The position numbers and the translations under genes are program-made. The notes below the pieces were generated by a model. It had not been told where the DNA came from. It searched no databases and saw only the letters and a program-made list of their open reading frames with translations. DNA of 64,000 nt, taken from positions 85,455 through 149,454 of the forward strand of contig NZ_JASBRE010000015.1 in the NCBI RefSeq assembly GCF_029960815.1, in the 5' to 3' direction. Positions 44,010 to 53,231 of the stretch are shown one piece after another (positions within the stretch are counted from its first letter, which is position 1; each line of letters starts with the position of its first letter). The stretch is from Pseudomonas sp. AL03 (GTDB lineage Bacteria; Pseudomonadota; Gammaproteobacteria; Pseudomonadales; Pseudomonadaceae).

Positions 44010-44100
44010 ACCGCATTTCAACAATAAGAATCTTGTAACCGACTGAGATTGCCCCTGAACCGAGGTCCCATCAACGAACCACTTCAAGAGTGAATCGAAC

Positions 44101-45585
44101 ATGAGCGCCAACGTCGACCTGAACAACCGCCCCGACTACGACACGGTCCTGCAAGACATCGCCGATTACGTCCTGACCTTCAAAATCGAATCCCAAGAAG
44201 CGTTGGACACTGCCCGCAACTGCCTGATGGACACCCTCGGCTGCGGTCTCCTGGCCCTGCGTTTCCCCGAATGCACCAAACATCTTGGCCCGATCGTCGA
44301 AGGCACCGTCGTTCCGTTCGGCGCTCGCGTCCCCGGCACCCCTTACCGTCTCGATCCCGTCAAAGCGGCGTGGGACATCGGTTGCATCGTCCGCTGGCTC
44401 GACTACAACGACACCTGGCTCGCGGCCGAGTGGGGGCATCCGTCCGATAATCTCGGTGGCATTCTTGCGGTGGCCGATCACCTGTCGCAAAAACGCCTGG
44501 CCAATGGCGAGGCGCCACTGACCGTTCGCGTGGTACTCGAAGCCATGATCATGGCCCACGAGATCCAGGGCGTGATCGCGCTGGAAAACTCCTTCAATCG
44601 CGTGGGCCTCGATCACGTCATCCTGGTGAAAGTCGCCTCGACCGCCGTCACCGCCAAGCTGATGGGCGCCAATCGCGAGCAATTGTTGTCAGCGTTATCC
44701 CATGCCTTCGCCGACGGTCAGGCGCTGCGCACTTACCGTCATGCGCCGAATGCCGGATCGCGTAAATCCTGGGCGGCAGGCGATGCGTCCAGTCGCGGCG
44801 TGCGGCTGGCGGACATTGCGATGCGTGGTGAGATGGGCATCCCCGGCGTGCTGACCGCCAAACAGTGGGGCTTCTACGACGTGCTGTTCAGCCACACCAA
44901 CAACGATCTGGCGCTCAAGCCTGAAGACAAACGCGTGTTCAGCTTCTCCCGGCCGTACGGCAGTTACGTGATGGAAAACGTGCTGTTCAAGATCAGCTTT
45001 CCGGCCGAATTCCACGCACAAACCGCTTGCGAAGCCGCTGTCACCCTGCACCCGCAGGTCAGAAATCGCCTGCACGAAATCGACAAAATCGTCATCACCA
45101 CCCACGAATCAGCGATCCGCATCATCTCCAAGGTCGGCCCGCTGGCCAACGCCGCGGACCGTGACCATTGCCTTCAGTACATGACTGCCGTGCCGCTGGC
45201 GTTCGGTAATCTGGTGGCCGAGCAGTACGAGGACGACTTCCACGCGGCGCATCCGATCATCGACGTGCTGCGCGAAAAAATGGTCATCGTCGAAGACCCG
45301 CGCTACACCCGCGAATACCTGGAGGCCGATAAGCGCTCGATTGCCAATGCGATACAGGTGTTCTTCAAGGACGGCTCCAGCACCGAAAACGTGTTGGTGG
45401 AGTACCCGATCGGCCATCGCCGTCGCCGCAGCGACGGCATTCCGTTACTGGAGGACAAGTTCAAGGCCAACCTGGCGACCCGCTTCAACGCCCAGCGCAG
45501 CGCTGAGATTTTTGCGTTGTGCAAGGACCAGGCGGCGCTTGAGGCGACACCGGTGAATCGGTTTGTGGATTTGTTTGTGATCTGA
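44101..45585 (+). CDS. prpD: 2-methylcitrate dehydratase
   Basis: Dehydrates 2-methylcitrate; cofactor-free MmgE/PrpD-family member of 494 residues. Family features are SQEALDTARNCLMDTLGCGLLAL near the start and RWLDYNDTWLAAEWGHPSDNLGGILAVADH (about residue 98), with the catalytic Asp-His set. Together with prpB, prpC, acnD and prpF it makes the cluster both AcnD/PrpF- and PrpD-equipped; many pseudomonads keep both. Confidence 0.96.
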   Translation: MSANVDLNNRPDYDTVLQDIADYVLTFKIESQEALDTARNCLMDTLGCGLLALRFPECTKHLGPIVEGTVVPFGARVPGTPYRLDPVKAAWDIGCIVRWLDYNDTWLAAEWGHPSDNLGGILAVADHLSQKRLANGEAPLTVRVVLEAMIMAHEIQGVIALENSFNRVGLDHVILVKVASTAVTAKLMGANREQLLSALSHAFADGQALRTYRHAPNAGSRKSWAAGDASSRGVRLADIAMRGEMGIPGVLTAKQWGFYDVLFSHTNNDLALKPEDKRVFSFSRPYGSYVMENVLFKISFPAEFHAQTACEAAVTLHPQVRNRLHEIDKIVITTHESAIRIISKVGPLANAADRDHCLQYMTAVPLAFGNLVAEQYEDDFHAAHPIIDVLREKMVIVEDPRYTREYLEADKRSIANAIQVFFKDGSSTENVLVEYPIGHRRRRSDGIPLLEDKFKANLATRFNAQRSAEIFALCKDQAALEATPVNRFVDLFVI

Positions 45586-45587
45586 GC

Positions 45588-46544
45588 CTACGGCGCTGGC
45601 GTATGTCCGAGGGCGGGCGCCAGCCACTTCTCCACCGGCAACTTGGTAATGGCAAACCCTGTCAGCAGAACCGCAGAGTAAACCATCAGCTCCGGCGAAA
45701 GACTCTGCCTCTCATACCAGGCACCAATGATCACCGCGAACACCGGAAAAATGATGAACACAAACGACAGAATGATCGGGCTCAGTCGCTTGAGCAGCAG
45801 GAAGTAAACGATAAACCCGCCCACCGACGCCACCAGCCCCAGATAGAGCAGGGCGCTCCACGACCGCGCGGTGATGGCGTCGAACACCGGGGCTTCGACA
45901 GCCAATCCCGCGCTGAACAGCATCAATCCGGCGATGCCGATCGGCAGGGTGTTGTAGGTAATCACGCTGATCGCGCTGGCGTGTTTCTTGGTCACCACGT
46001 AACACAGTGCATGCATCACGGCGGCACAGAGAATCGCCAGCACCCCGAACAACTCGGCGTGGTCCAGATGCAGCCCCTGACTGCGGATAATCATGAACAG
46101 CGAGCCGAACCCGATGGCGATGCCGAGCAGTTGTGAGGGGTAGATTTTCTCCCGCAGAAACAGCGCGGAAAACATCAGGATGAACACCGGCATGCAGCTG
46201 AACAGCAGCGCCGTCAGACCCGACGAAACGTGCATCTCGCCGTAGTTGAGCAAGTAGTACGGCAGGCTGAAGTACGACAGCGTGACGAAGACAAAGAACC
46301 CGCGGCTTCCCCTCGGAAACAGCAGCGGTTCGCGGCGCAGCAGGGCAAAGCTGAGGAACAATGGAAAGGCGATCAGGAACCGCAGTCCGGCGGCAGTGAG
46401 TGGCGGCACACTTTCAACTGCAATCTTGATCCCGAGCCACGTCGTGCCCCAGCTCAAGCAAACGATCAGGAACAACACGCTGGTGACCAGGGCGGCCAGC
46501 CGGGGGGTTGCAGTACTTGAAGGTGCACTGACGGCAATGGACAT
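45588..46544 (-). CDS. EamA/DMT-family transporter, 318 aa
   Basis: About ten transmembrane segments in two EamA halves (residues 15-160 and 165-310). The first half has the typical SWGTTWLGIKIAVESVPPLT. The family exports amino acids or metabolites. Start at 46544 (MSIAVSAPSS) has AGGAAC upstream. It is divergent from the MocR regulator, which may control it. Confidence 0.9.
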   Translation of the reverse strand: MSIAVSAPSSTATPRLAALVTSVLFLIVCLSWGTTWLGIKIAVESVPPLTAAGLRFLIAFPLFLSFALLRREPLLFPRGSRGFFVFVTLSYFSLPYYLLNYGEMHVSSGLTALLFSCMPVFILMFSALFLREKIYPSQLLGIAIGFGSLFMIIRSQGLHLDHAELFGVLAILCAAVMHALCYVVTKKHASAISVITYNTLPIGIAGLMLFSAGLAVEAPVFDAITARSWSALLYLGLVASVGGFIVYFLLLKRLSPIILSFVFIIFPVFAVIIGAWYERQSLSPELMVYSAVLLTGFAITKLPVEKWLAPALGHTPAP

Positions 46545-46597
46545 GATCGAGTTCCTGTTGTTGTCGGAATTGACCTTCATCTGCAAAAGGTTTATCC

Positions 46598-48046
46598 ATG
46601 ATTGAACCTGTTTTAAGCACGCTATTCGGGACTGTAATGATTGTCAAAACAAGTATTGCCATGGTGTCAATCCTGCGCGACGGCCTCGCCAACGGTCTGG
46701 GTGTGAAATACAAACGCCTTGCTGAGGCTGTCGAAAAAGGCATTGCCGAGGGGCTGATCGAGCCCGGCTGCAAATTGCCGCCTCATCGACTGTTGGCCGA
46801 CAGCCTCCAAGTGACCATCGGCACCATCAGCCGTGCTTACGGGGAACTCGAACGTGTTGGTTTGGTAGTCGCTCGCGTAGGAGATGGCACGTATGTGCGT
46901 CAGCGAGGGATGGAACGACCACGGGACAGTGGCTTTCGCAATGTCAGCGATGAACCGCAACCGTTTTTCGACATGAGCCGCAATCAACCGATTCCTGGGC
47001 AGGAAGCGCTGTTTTTGAGTCAGAGCCTGCAAGCGTTGTCCCTAGATCCTGAGGCGTTGCAACACATCAGCGGCTACACCGCCGATGTCGGTTTGCAACG
47101 CTATCGTGCGGCGGGCGCGAAATGGCTCAGCCATCAAGAATTTGTCCCGAGCGCCGAGCAGATTGTTTGCGTGAACGGCGGCCAGCACGGTCTGTTGTGT
47201 ACCTTGATGGGGTTGCTCAAGGCGGGCGATACGTTGGTGACGGAGCACCTGACCTACCCGGGGCTGATCAGCGTCGCACGCCAACTCGGGATAAAACTCA
47301 TCGGCGTCGGGATGGATGATGAAGGGCTGATGCCCGATGCCCTGGAGGAGGTTTGCCGCAACCATCGTGTCTCAGCACTGTATTGCACGCCGACGATCCA
47401 GAATCCTACGGCTGCAGTGATGTCCGTCGCACGACGCGAGGCGATTGCTGAGCTGTGTCGTCAGCACAATTTGCTGATCTTCGAAGACGAAGCCCATGCC
47501 GTGCTGGCGCAACAGCGCCCGTTACCGCTCAGTCATTTCGCCCCGGAGCGCTCGGTGCTGATCGGCAGTTTGAGCAAGGCCGTATCGGCAGGTTTGCGGG
47601 TCGGTTACCTGCATGCGCCGCAACCGTTGATCGGACGTTTGAGCGCAGCGGTGCGCGGGACGTGCTGGATGGCCAGCCCGCTGTCGCTGGAAGTGGCTAG
47701 TCTGTGGATAGAAAACGAGATTGCCAAGCAGTTGCTGGGCCAGCAGATTGTTGAGATCAGTCGACGCAAGGCGTTGGTCAGTGGGCTGCTGGAGGGTTTG
47801 GCGTACAAAACCCATCCCCATAGTCCGCACTTCTGGATTGAAGTGCCTGAGCCTTGGCGGGCGTCGCAGATTGCAGCGGAGCTCAAGGAGAATAGTTATC
47901 TGGTCGCCACCGCCGAGGCGTTTGCGATCGGGCATGGGGCGGTGCCGCAGTTTGTTCGGGCGAGTGTTTGTCATTCGGCGGGGGATGATCGGTTGTTGCT
48001 GCGAGGGTTTGAAGCGCTGGCGGGGGCACTCAGGGAGACCGAGTAA
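46598..48046 (+). CDS. MocR/PdxR-type GntR regulator with aminotransferase domain, 482 aa
   Basis: A winged helix N-terminus (about residues 36-100: RLAEAVEKGIAEGLIEPGCKLPPHR, VTIGTISRAYGELERVG) joined to a fold-type I aminotransferase-like domain (from about residue 125) in which the PLP lysine is in LIGSLSKAVSAGLRVGYLHA. Such proteins sense PLP, amino acids or related ligands, and usually regulate the divergent gene. The ATG at 46598 has AAAAGG upstream, but ATGs at 46637 and 46661 are alternatives. Confidence 0.9.
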   Translation: MIEPVLSTLFGTVMIVKTSIAMVSILRDGLANGLGVKYKRLAEAVEKGIAEGLIEPGCKLPPHRLLADSLQVTIGTISRAYGELERVGLVVARVGDGTYVRQRGMERPRDSGFRNVSDEPQPFFDMSRNQPIPGQEALFLSQSLQALSLDPEALQHISGYTADVGLQRYRAAGAKWLSHQEFVPSAEQIVCVNGGQHGLLCTLMGLLKAGDTLVTEHLTYPGLISVARQLGIKLIGVGMDDEGLMPDALEEVCRNHRVSALYCTPTIQNPTAAVMSVARREAIAELCRQHNLLIFEDEAHAVLAQQRPLPLSHFAPERSVLIGSLSKAVSAGLRVGYLHAPQPLIGRLSAAVRGTCWMASPLSLEVASLWIENEIAKQLLGQQIVEISRRKALVSGLLEGLAYKTHPHSPHFWIEVPEPWRASQIAAELKENSYLVATAEAFAIGHGAVPQFVRASVCHSAGDDRLLLRGFEALAGALRETE

Positions 48047-48052
48047 TCGTTC

Positions 48053-48117
48053 TTCGCGGGCAAGCCTCGCTTCTACAGGATGTAGGTGCCCTTGTAGGAG
48101 CGAGGCTTGCCCGCGAA
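48053..48117. repeat. REP-type inverted repeat pair (copy E)
   Basis: TTCGCGGGCAAGCCTCGCTT and inverted copy TTGTAGGAGCGAGGCTTGCC lie between convergent mocR-type and ppsR genes. Confidence 0.9.
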
Positions 48118-48141
48118 AGCGGTGTAACAGGCGCTAAAGAA

Positions 48142-48960
48142 CTACTTGAATCGCCGCTCCACGCCTTTCTCCACCAGGATCTTCGCCGAAATCTCTTCCA
48201 CCGAAAAATGCGTGGAATTGATGTGCGGAATGTTCTCGCGGCGGAACAGATTTTCCACCTCGCGCACTTCGAATTCGCACTGGGCGTAGCTCGAATAGCG
48301 GCTGTTGGGCTTGCGCTCGTTGCGGATCGCGGTGAGGCGGTCCGGGTCGATGGTCAGGCCGAACAGTTTGTGCTGGTGGGCACGCAGGGTGCCTGGCAGT
48401 TGCAGGCGCTCCATGTCGTCTTCGGTCAGCGGATAGTTGGCCGCACGGATGCCAAATTGCATGGCCATGTACAGGCACGTCGGCGTCTTACCACAACGCG
48501 ACACGCCCACTAGGATCAGGTCCGCCTTGTCGTAATAATGCGTGCGCGCACCGTCGTCGTTGTCGAGGGCGAAGTTCACCGCCTCGATCCGCTCCATGTA
48601 ATTGGAGTTGCTGCCAATCGAGTGGGATTTGCCGACGGTGTAGGAAGAATGCTCGGTCAGTTCCTGTTCAAGCGGCGCCAGAAAGGTCGAGAAAATGTCG
48701 ATCATGAAACCATTGGACGTTGCGAGGATCTCACGGATGTCCTGATTGACAATGGTGTCGAAGATGATCGGCCGAAAGCCGTCGTTTTCGGCGGCTTTGT
48801 TGATTTGTTGTACCATGGCCCGCGCTTTATCCACGTTGTCGATGTAGGGCCGCGTGAATTTGCTGAAGGTAATGTTTTCGAACTGCGCCAGGAGGCTTTG
48901 GCCGAGGGTCTCGGCTGTGATGCCGGTGCCGTCGGAAATAAAGAAAGCAGATCGTTTCAT
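48142..48960 (-). CDS. ppsR: PEP synthase regulatory protein (bifunctional kinase/phosphorylase)
   Basis: Inactivates PEP synthase by ADP-dependent phosphorylation of its catalytic-domain threonine and reactivates it by phosphorolysis. The 272-residue DUF299 protein opens AFFISDGTGITAETLGQSLL and carries the P-loop GVSRCGKTPTCLYMA (about residue 152). AAGGTG lies just upstream of its start on the minus strand. Divergent from ppsA, its target. Confidence 0.95.
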   Translation of the reverse strand: MKRSAFFISDGTGITAETLGQSLLAQFENITFSKFTRPYIDNVDKARAMVQQINKAAENDGFRPIIFDTIVNQDIREILATSNGFMIDIFSTFLAPLEQELTEHSSYTVGKSHSIGSNSNYMERIEAVNFALDNDDGARTHYYDKADLILVGVSRCGKTPTCLYMAMQFGIRAANYPLTEDDMERLQLPGTLRAHQHKLFGLTIDPDRLTAIRNERKPNSRYSSYAQCEFEVREVENLFRRENIPHINSTHFSVEEISAKILVEKGVERRFK

Positions 48961-49134
48961 TTGCACCTTGGGCCTTAAGCTAGTGACGAATCTTGGATAT
49001 AGTAGGCGCGATTTGCCGGCCGCCAGTGGCCCGCATTCTCACTTATTTTCCAGGTCCAGGCCATACAGCTGGCAAACGCTCCCTGTAGCAGCCGGCTTCT
49101 GAGCTTTTCCAACACAGTTAGTGGAGAGATCACC

Positions 49135-51510
49135 TTGGTAGAGTACGTAGTTTCCCTCGATAAGCTCGGCGTCCATGATGTAGAGCACGTGGGGGGCAAG
49201 AACGCATCCCTCGGCGAGATGATCAGTAACCTTGCAGGTGCCGGTGTATCGGTGCCCGGTGGCTTCGCCACGACAGCTCAGGCTTATCGTGATTTTCTGG
49301 AACTGAGCGGCCTGAACGATCAGATCCATGCCGCCCTCGACGCCCTGGACGTCGATGATGTCAACGCCCTGGCCAAGACCGGCGCCCAGATCCGCCAATG
49401 GATCATGGAAGCCGAATTCCCCGAGAAGCTCAACGCCGAGATCCGTACTGCGTTCGCTACGCTGTCGGCCGGCAACCCTGACATGGCCGTGGCCGTGCGC
49501 TCTTCCGCTACCGCCGAAGACCTGCCGGACGCTTCCTTCGCCGGTCAGCAGGAAACCTTCCTGAACATCCGTGGTGTCGAAAACGTTATTCGCGCCGCCA
49601 AAGAGGTGTTCGCTTCCCTGTTTAACGACCGCGCCATTTCCTATCGCGTGCACCAGGGCTTCGACCACAAGCTGGTGGCCCTGTCGGCTGGCGTGCAGCG
49701 CATGGTCCGCTCCGAAACCGGCACCGCCGGCGTGATGTTCACCCTCGATACCGAGTCGGGCTTCCGTGACGTGGTGTTCATCACCGGCGCCTACGGCCTG
49801 GGTGAAACCGTCGTACAAGGCGCGGTGAACCCCGATGAGTTCTACGTCCACAAAGGCACGCTGGCAGCCGGTCGTCCGGCCATCCTGCGTCGCAACCTGG
49901 GCAGCAAAGCCATCAAGATGATCTACGGCGAAATCGCCACGGCCGGTAAATCGGTCAAGACCATCGACGTGGACAAGGCTGATCGCGCACGTTTCTGCCT
50001 GAGCGACGCCGAAGTCAGCGAACTGGCCAAGCAAGCGATGATCATCGAGAAGCACTACAAGTGCCCGATGGACATCGAATGGGCCAAAGACGGCGACGAC
50101 GGCAAGCTCTACATTGTTCAGGCCCGTCCTGAAACCGTGAAGAGCCGTACCTCGGCCAACGTCATGGAACGCTACCTGTTGAAAGAAACCGGCACCGTGC
50201 TGGTTGAAGGTCGCGCCATTGGCCAGCGCATCGGCGCCGGCAAGGTGCGGATCATCAAGGACGTGTCCGAGATGGACAAAGTCCAGCCCGGCGACGTTCT
50301 GGTCTCCGACATGACCGACCCGGACTGGGAACCGGTCATGAAACGCGCCAGCGCCATCGTCACCAACCGTGGCGGTCGTACCTGCCACGCGGCGATCATC
50401 GCTCGCGAGCTGGGTATCCCGGCCGTGGTCGGTTGCGGCAACGCCACCCAGCTGTTGAAAGACGGTCAGGGCGTGACCGTTTCCTGCGCTGAAGGCGACA
50501 CCGGTTACATCTTCGAAGGCGAACTGGGCTTCGACATCAAGAAAAACTCCGTGGACGCCATGCCTGATCTGCCGTTCAAGATCATGATGAACGTCGGCAA
50601 CCCGGACCGCGCCTTCGACTTCGCGCAACTGCCGAACGCCGGTGTGGGCCTGGCCCGTCTGGAGTTCATCATCAACCGCATGATCGGTGTTCACCCCAAG
50701 GCGCTGCTGAACTACGCCGGGCTGCCGCAGGAAATCAAAGACAGCGTCGACAAGCGCATTGCCGGCTACGACGATCCGGTCGGTTTCTATGTTGAGAAGC
50801 TGGTTGAAGGCATCAGCACCCTGGCCGCTGCGTTCACGCCGAAAAAGGTCATCGTGCGTTTGTCGGACTTCAAGTCCAACGAATACGCGAACCTGATCGG
50901 TGGCAAGCTCTACGAGCCGGAAGAAGAAAACCCGATGCTGGGCTTCCGTGGTGCCTCGCGTTACATCAGCGAAGCGTTCCGTGACTGCTTCGAACTCGAA
51001 TGCCGTGCCCTCAAGCGCGTGCGCAACGAGATGGGCCTGACCAACGTCGAAATCATGGTGCCATTCGTCCGTACCCTGGGCGAAGCCAGCCAGGTCATCG
51101 ACCTGTTGGCGGAGAACGGTCTGAAGCGCGGCGAAAACGGCCTGCGCATTATCATGATGTGCGAACTGCCGTCCAACGCGATTCTGGCTGAAGAGTTCCT
51201 CGAGTTCTTCGACGGTTTCTCCATCGGCTCCAACGACCTGACTCAGCTGACACTGGGTCTGGACCGTGACTCCGGGATCATCGCTCACCTGTTCGACGAG
51301 CGTAATCCGGCGGTCAAGAAGCTGTTGGCCAACGCGATTCAGGCGTGTAACAAGGCTGGCAAGTACATCGGCATTTGCGGTCAGGGCCCTTCGGACCACC
51401 CTGATCTGGCCAAATGGCTGATGGAACAGGGCATCGAAAGCGTTTCGTTGAACCCCGATTCCGTACTGGAAACCTGGTTCTTCCTGGCTGAAGGTCAAGC
51501 TCCGGCCTGA
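49135..51510 (+). CDS. ppsA: Phosphoenolpyruvate synthase
   Basis: Makes PEP from pyruvate with ATP hydrolysed to AMP, in gluconeogenesis. The 791-residue protein has the ATP-grasp-type N-terminal domain (VRSSATAEDLPDASFAGQQE), the phospho-histidine motif GGRTCHAAIIARELG (about residue 420) preceded by the mobile-domain linker, and the C-terminal PEP-binding barrel (GVGLARLEFII, IMMCELPSNAILAEEF, CGQGPSDHPDLAKW). The start is TTG at 49135 with GTGGAGAG upstream. Confidence 0.96.
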   Translation: MVEYVVSLDKLGVHDVEHVGGKNASLGEMISNLAGAGVSVPGGFATTAQAYRDFLELSGLNDQIHAALDALDVDDVNALAKTGAQIRQWIMEAEFPEKLNAEIRTAFATLSAGNPDMAVAVRSSATAEDLPDASFAGQQETFLNIRGVENVIRAAKEVFASLFNDRAISYRVHQGFDHKLVALSAGVQRMVRSETGTAGVMFTLDTESGFRDVVFITGAYGLGETVVQGAVNPDEFYVHKGTLAAGRPAILRRNLGSKAIKMIYGEIATAGKSVKTIDVDKADRARFCLSDAEVSELAKQAMIIEKHYKCPMDIEWAKDGDDGKLYIVQARPETVKSRTSANVMERYLLKETGTVLVEGRAIGQRIGAGKVRIIKDVSEMDKVQPGDVLVSDMTDPDWEPVMKRASAIVTNRGGRTCHAAIIARELGIPAVVGCGNATQLLKDGQGVTVSCAEGDTGYIFEGELGFDIKKNSVDAMPDLPFKIMMNVGNPDRAFDFAQLPNAGVGLARLEFIINRMIGVHPKALLNYAGLPQEIKDSVDKRIAGYDDPVGFYVEKLVEGISTLAAAFTPKKVIVRLSDFKSNEYANLIGGKLYEPEEENPMLGFRGASRYISEAFRDCFELECRALKRVRNEMGLTNVEIMVPFVRTLGEASQVIDLLAENGLKRGENGLRIIMMCELPSNAILAEEFLEFFDGFSIGSNDLTQLTLGLDRDSGIIAHLFDERNPAVKKLLANAIQACNKAGKYIGICGQGPSDHPDLAKWLMEQGIESVSLNPDSVLETWFFLAEGQAPA

Positions 51511-51521
51511 TGTGAATGAAG

Positions 51522-51588
51522 CCTCGGTCAAGTGGCCGAGGTTTTAAGAATCAAGTAGGGCGGGCTCCTCTGGACGCCGCCCTTTTTT
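51522..51588 (+). terminator. Tandem terminators downstream of ppsA
   Basis: First hairpin CCTCGG..CCGAGG (51522-51541) with TTTTA; second GGGCGG (51558-51563) and CCGCCC (51577-51582) with T6. Confidence 0.8.
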
Positions 51589-51601
51589 GTGCAAGAGCAT
51601 T

Positions 51602-52591
51602 ATGCAAAGCAGCAGCAACCTATTTCCTGTCGCCCTGATCAGCGCCGAGCGGCGCGGCGATCTGAGCGAAGACGTCTATCGTCTGAAACCCGGCAACAGC
51701 CCTGATGGCACCGTCGAACTGGCTGTGACACGACTCGGTATGGCCGACGAGCCTGCGGTGCGTGGCGTGCCGGTGATCCTGTTGCACGGCAGCTTTTCCA
51801 ATCGCCGGTTCTGGTTTTCCCCAAAAGGCCTGGGTCTGGGCGCCTATCTGACGCGTCTGGGATTCGATGTATGGATTCCGGAAATGCGCGGTCATGGCCT
51901 GTCCCAGCGCAACCAGAACTACCGCAAGAACCGCGTCGCCGACTACGCTCGTTACGATCTGCCGGCCATTGGCGCGTTCGTGCGTGAGCAGAGCGGCCAG
52001 GTCCCGCACTGGATCGGTCATTCGCTGGGCGGGATTACGCTGGCGGCGGCGCTGGGTGGCAAGTACATCGGCGAGCCGGTCGTGGCTTCCGCGGCATTTT
52101 TTGGTACACAAGTCAGTCGCACCTACTGGCCGTTGAAGATTCCGCCGGTGGAGTGGAGCGGACGCTTCATTCTTAAACGCTTTGCCCAGTTGTCCGGTTC
52201 AAGGCTCAAGCGCGGCCCGGAGGACGAGCCGATTGGCCTGGCCCTGGAAAGCATGCGCTGGTATGGCCTGTTCGGGCGCTTCGGCGATGCCGACAAGGAT
52301 TGGTGGGCCGGTCTGGCTGATGTTCAGGTGCCGATACTGGCGGTAAGTGCAGCCAGCGATCATCAGGACCCGACGTGGGCTTGCCGTAAACTGTTCGATC
52401 AGATCGGTTGCGAGCAAAAGCAATTTATCAACCTGGGTCGCGAGCAGGGCTTCGGTGATAATTTCGGTCATGTGCAAATGCTTGTCAGCAAAGCCGCCCA
52501 GGCTGAAGTCTGGCCGTTGGTGGCGCGCTGGTTGGTAGATCAGCAGACGCCATTGCTCGGTGAAGAACCGGATCTGGCGGCGGCGATCTAA
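51602..52591 (+). CDS. Alpha/beta hydrolase, 329 aa
   Basis: The oxyanion block is LLHGSFSNRRFWFSPKGLG (about residue 62); the nucleophile elbow is WIGHSLGGITLAAALG (about residue 140), and the catalytic His is in the C-terminal FGHVQMLV. Length exceeds the minimal fold by an N-terminal extension (1-55). Substrate unknown. The gene lies between ppsA and rraA in the order seen in other pseudomonads. Confidence 0.88.
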   Translation: MQSSSNLFPVALISAERRGDLSEDVYRLKPGNSPDGTVELAVTRLGMADEPAVRGVPVILLHGSFSNRRFWFSPKGLGLGAYLTRLGFDVWIPEMRGHGLSQRNQNYRKNRVADYARYDLPAIGAFVREQSGQVPHWIGHSLGGITLAAALGGKYIGEPVVASAAFFGTQVSRTYWPLKIPPVEWSGRFILKRFAQLSGSRLKRGPEDEPIGLALESMRWYGLFGRFGDADKDWWAGLADVQVPILAVSAASDHQDPTWACRKLFDQIGCEQKQFINLGREQGFGDNFGHVQMLVSKAAQAEVWPLVARWLVDQQTPLLGEEPDLAAAI

Positions 52592-52712
52592 GCTGGATGC
52601 TCTAACAAGGGCATTTCGCTCCGTTCGGCTTGCGGCTAAGATATGACGCATTGAGCTTTTCTGGTCACTTTGCGACACACTCGATTGTCTTCCTCTTTAC
52701 AGGAGTTTCTCG

Positions 52713-53204
52713 ATGAACCATTACCTCACGCCTGACCTGTGCGACGCCTATCCGGAACTGGTGCAGGTGCTGGAACCGATGTTCAGCAATTTCGGCGGTC
52801 GAGATTCCTTCGGCGGCGAAATCGTGACCATCAAGTGCTTCGAAGACAACTCGCGGGTCAAGGAGCAGGTCGAGCTCAAGGGTAATGGCAAGGTGCTGGT
52901 GGTCGATGGCGGTGGTTCCCTGCGTCATGCGTTGCTGGGCGACATGCTGGCCGAAAAAGCCGCGAAAAACGGTTGGGAAGGGCTGGTGATCTACGGTTGC
53001 ATCCGTGACGTCGATATCATCGCGCAAACCGATCTGGGCGTTCAGGCCCTTGCCAGCCACCCGAGGAAATCCGACAGGCGTGGGCTCGGCGATATCAACA
53101 TTGCGGTGACCTTTGCTGGCGTGACCTTCCATCCAGGTCACTACATCTATGCGGACAATAACGGCGTGATCATCTCGCCTAGCCCGCTGAAGATGCCTGA
53201 ATAA
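52713..53204 (+). CDS. rraA: Ribonuclease E activity regulator RraA
   Basis: Binds RNase E and its degradosome partners and inhibits the nuclease. The 163-residue protein has the RraA/DlpA fold: FGGRDSFGGEIVTIKCFEDN, GCIRDVDIIAQTDLGVQALA and FHPGHYIYADNNGVIISP. An AGGAG site precedes the ATG at 52713. Confidence 0.95.
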   Translation: MNHYLTPDLCDAYPELVQVLEPMFSNFGGRDSFGGEIVTIKCFEDNSRVKEQVELKGNGKVLVVDGGGSLRHALLGDMLAEKAAKNGWEGLVIYGCIRDVDIIAQTDLGVQALASHPRKSDRRGLGDINIAVTFAGVTFHPGHYIYADNNGVIISPSPLKMPE

Positions 53205-53231
53205 AAGCGCTTTACTAACAAAGGGGTGAGG

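Noticed and set aside
31934..48117. Repeated 25-base elements as a possible CRISPR array
   Set aside because: The copies are scattered inverted pairs between genes, not evenly spaced direct repeats, and no cas genes are present.
49039..51531. 830-codon open frame antisense to ppsA
   Set aside because: Same artefact of high-GC coding bias; ppsA on the plus strand is unambiguous.
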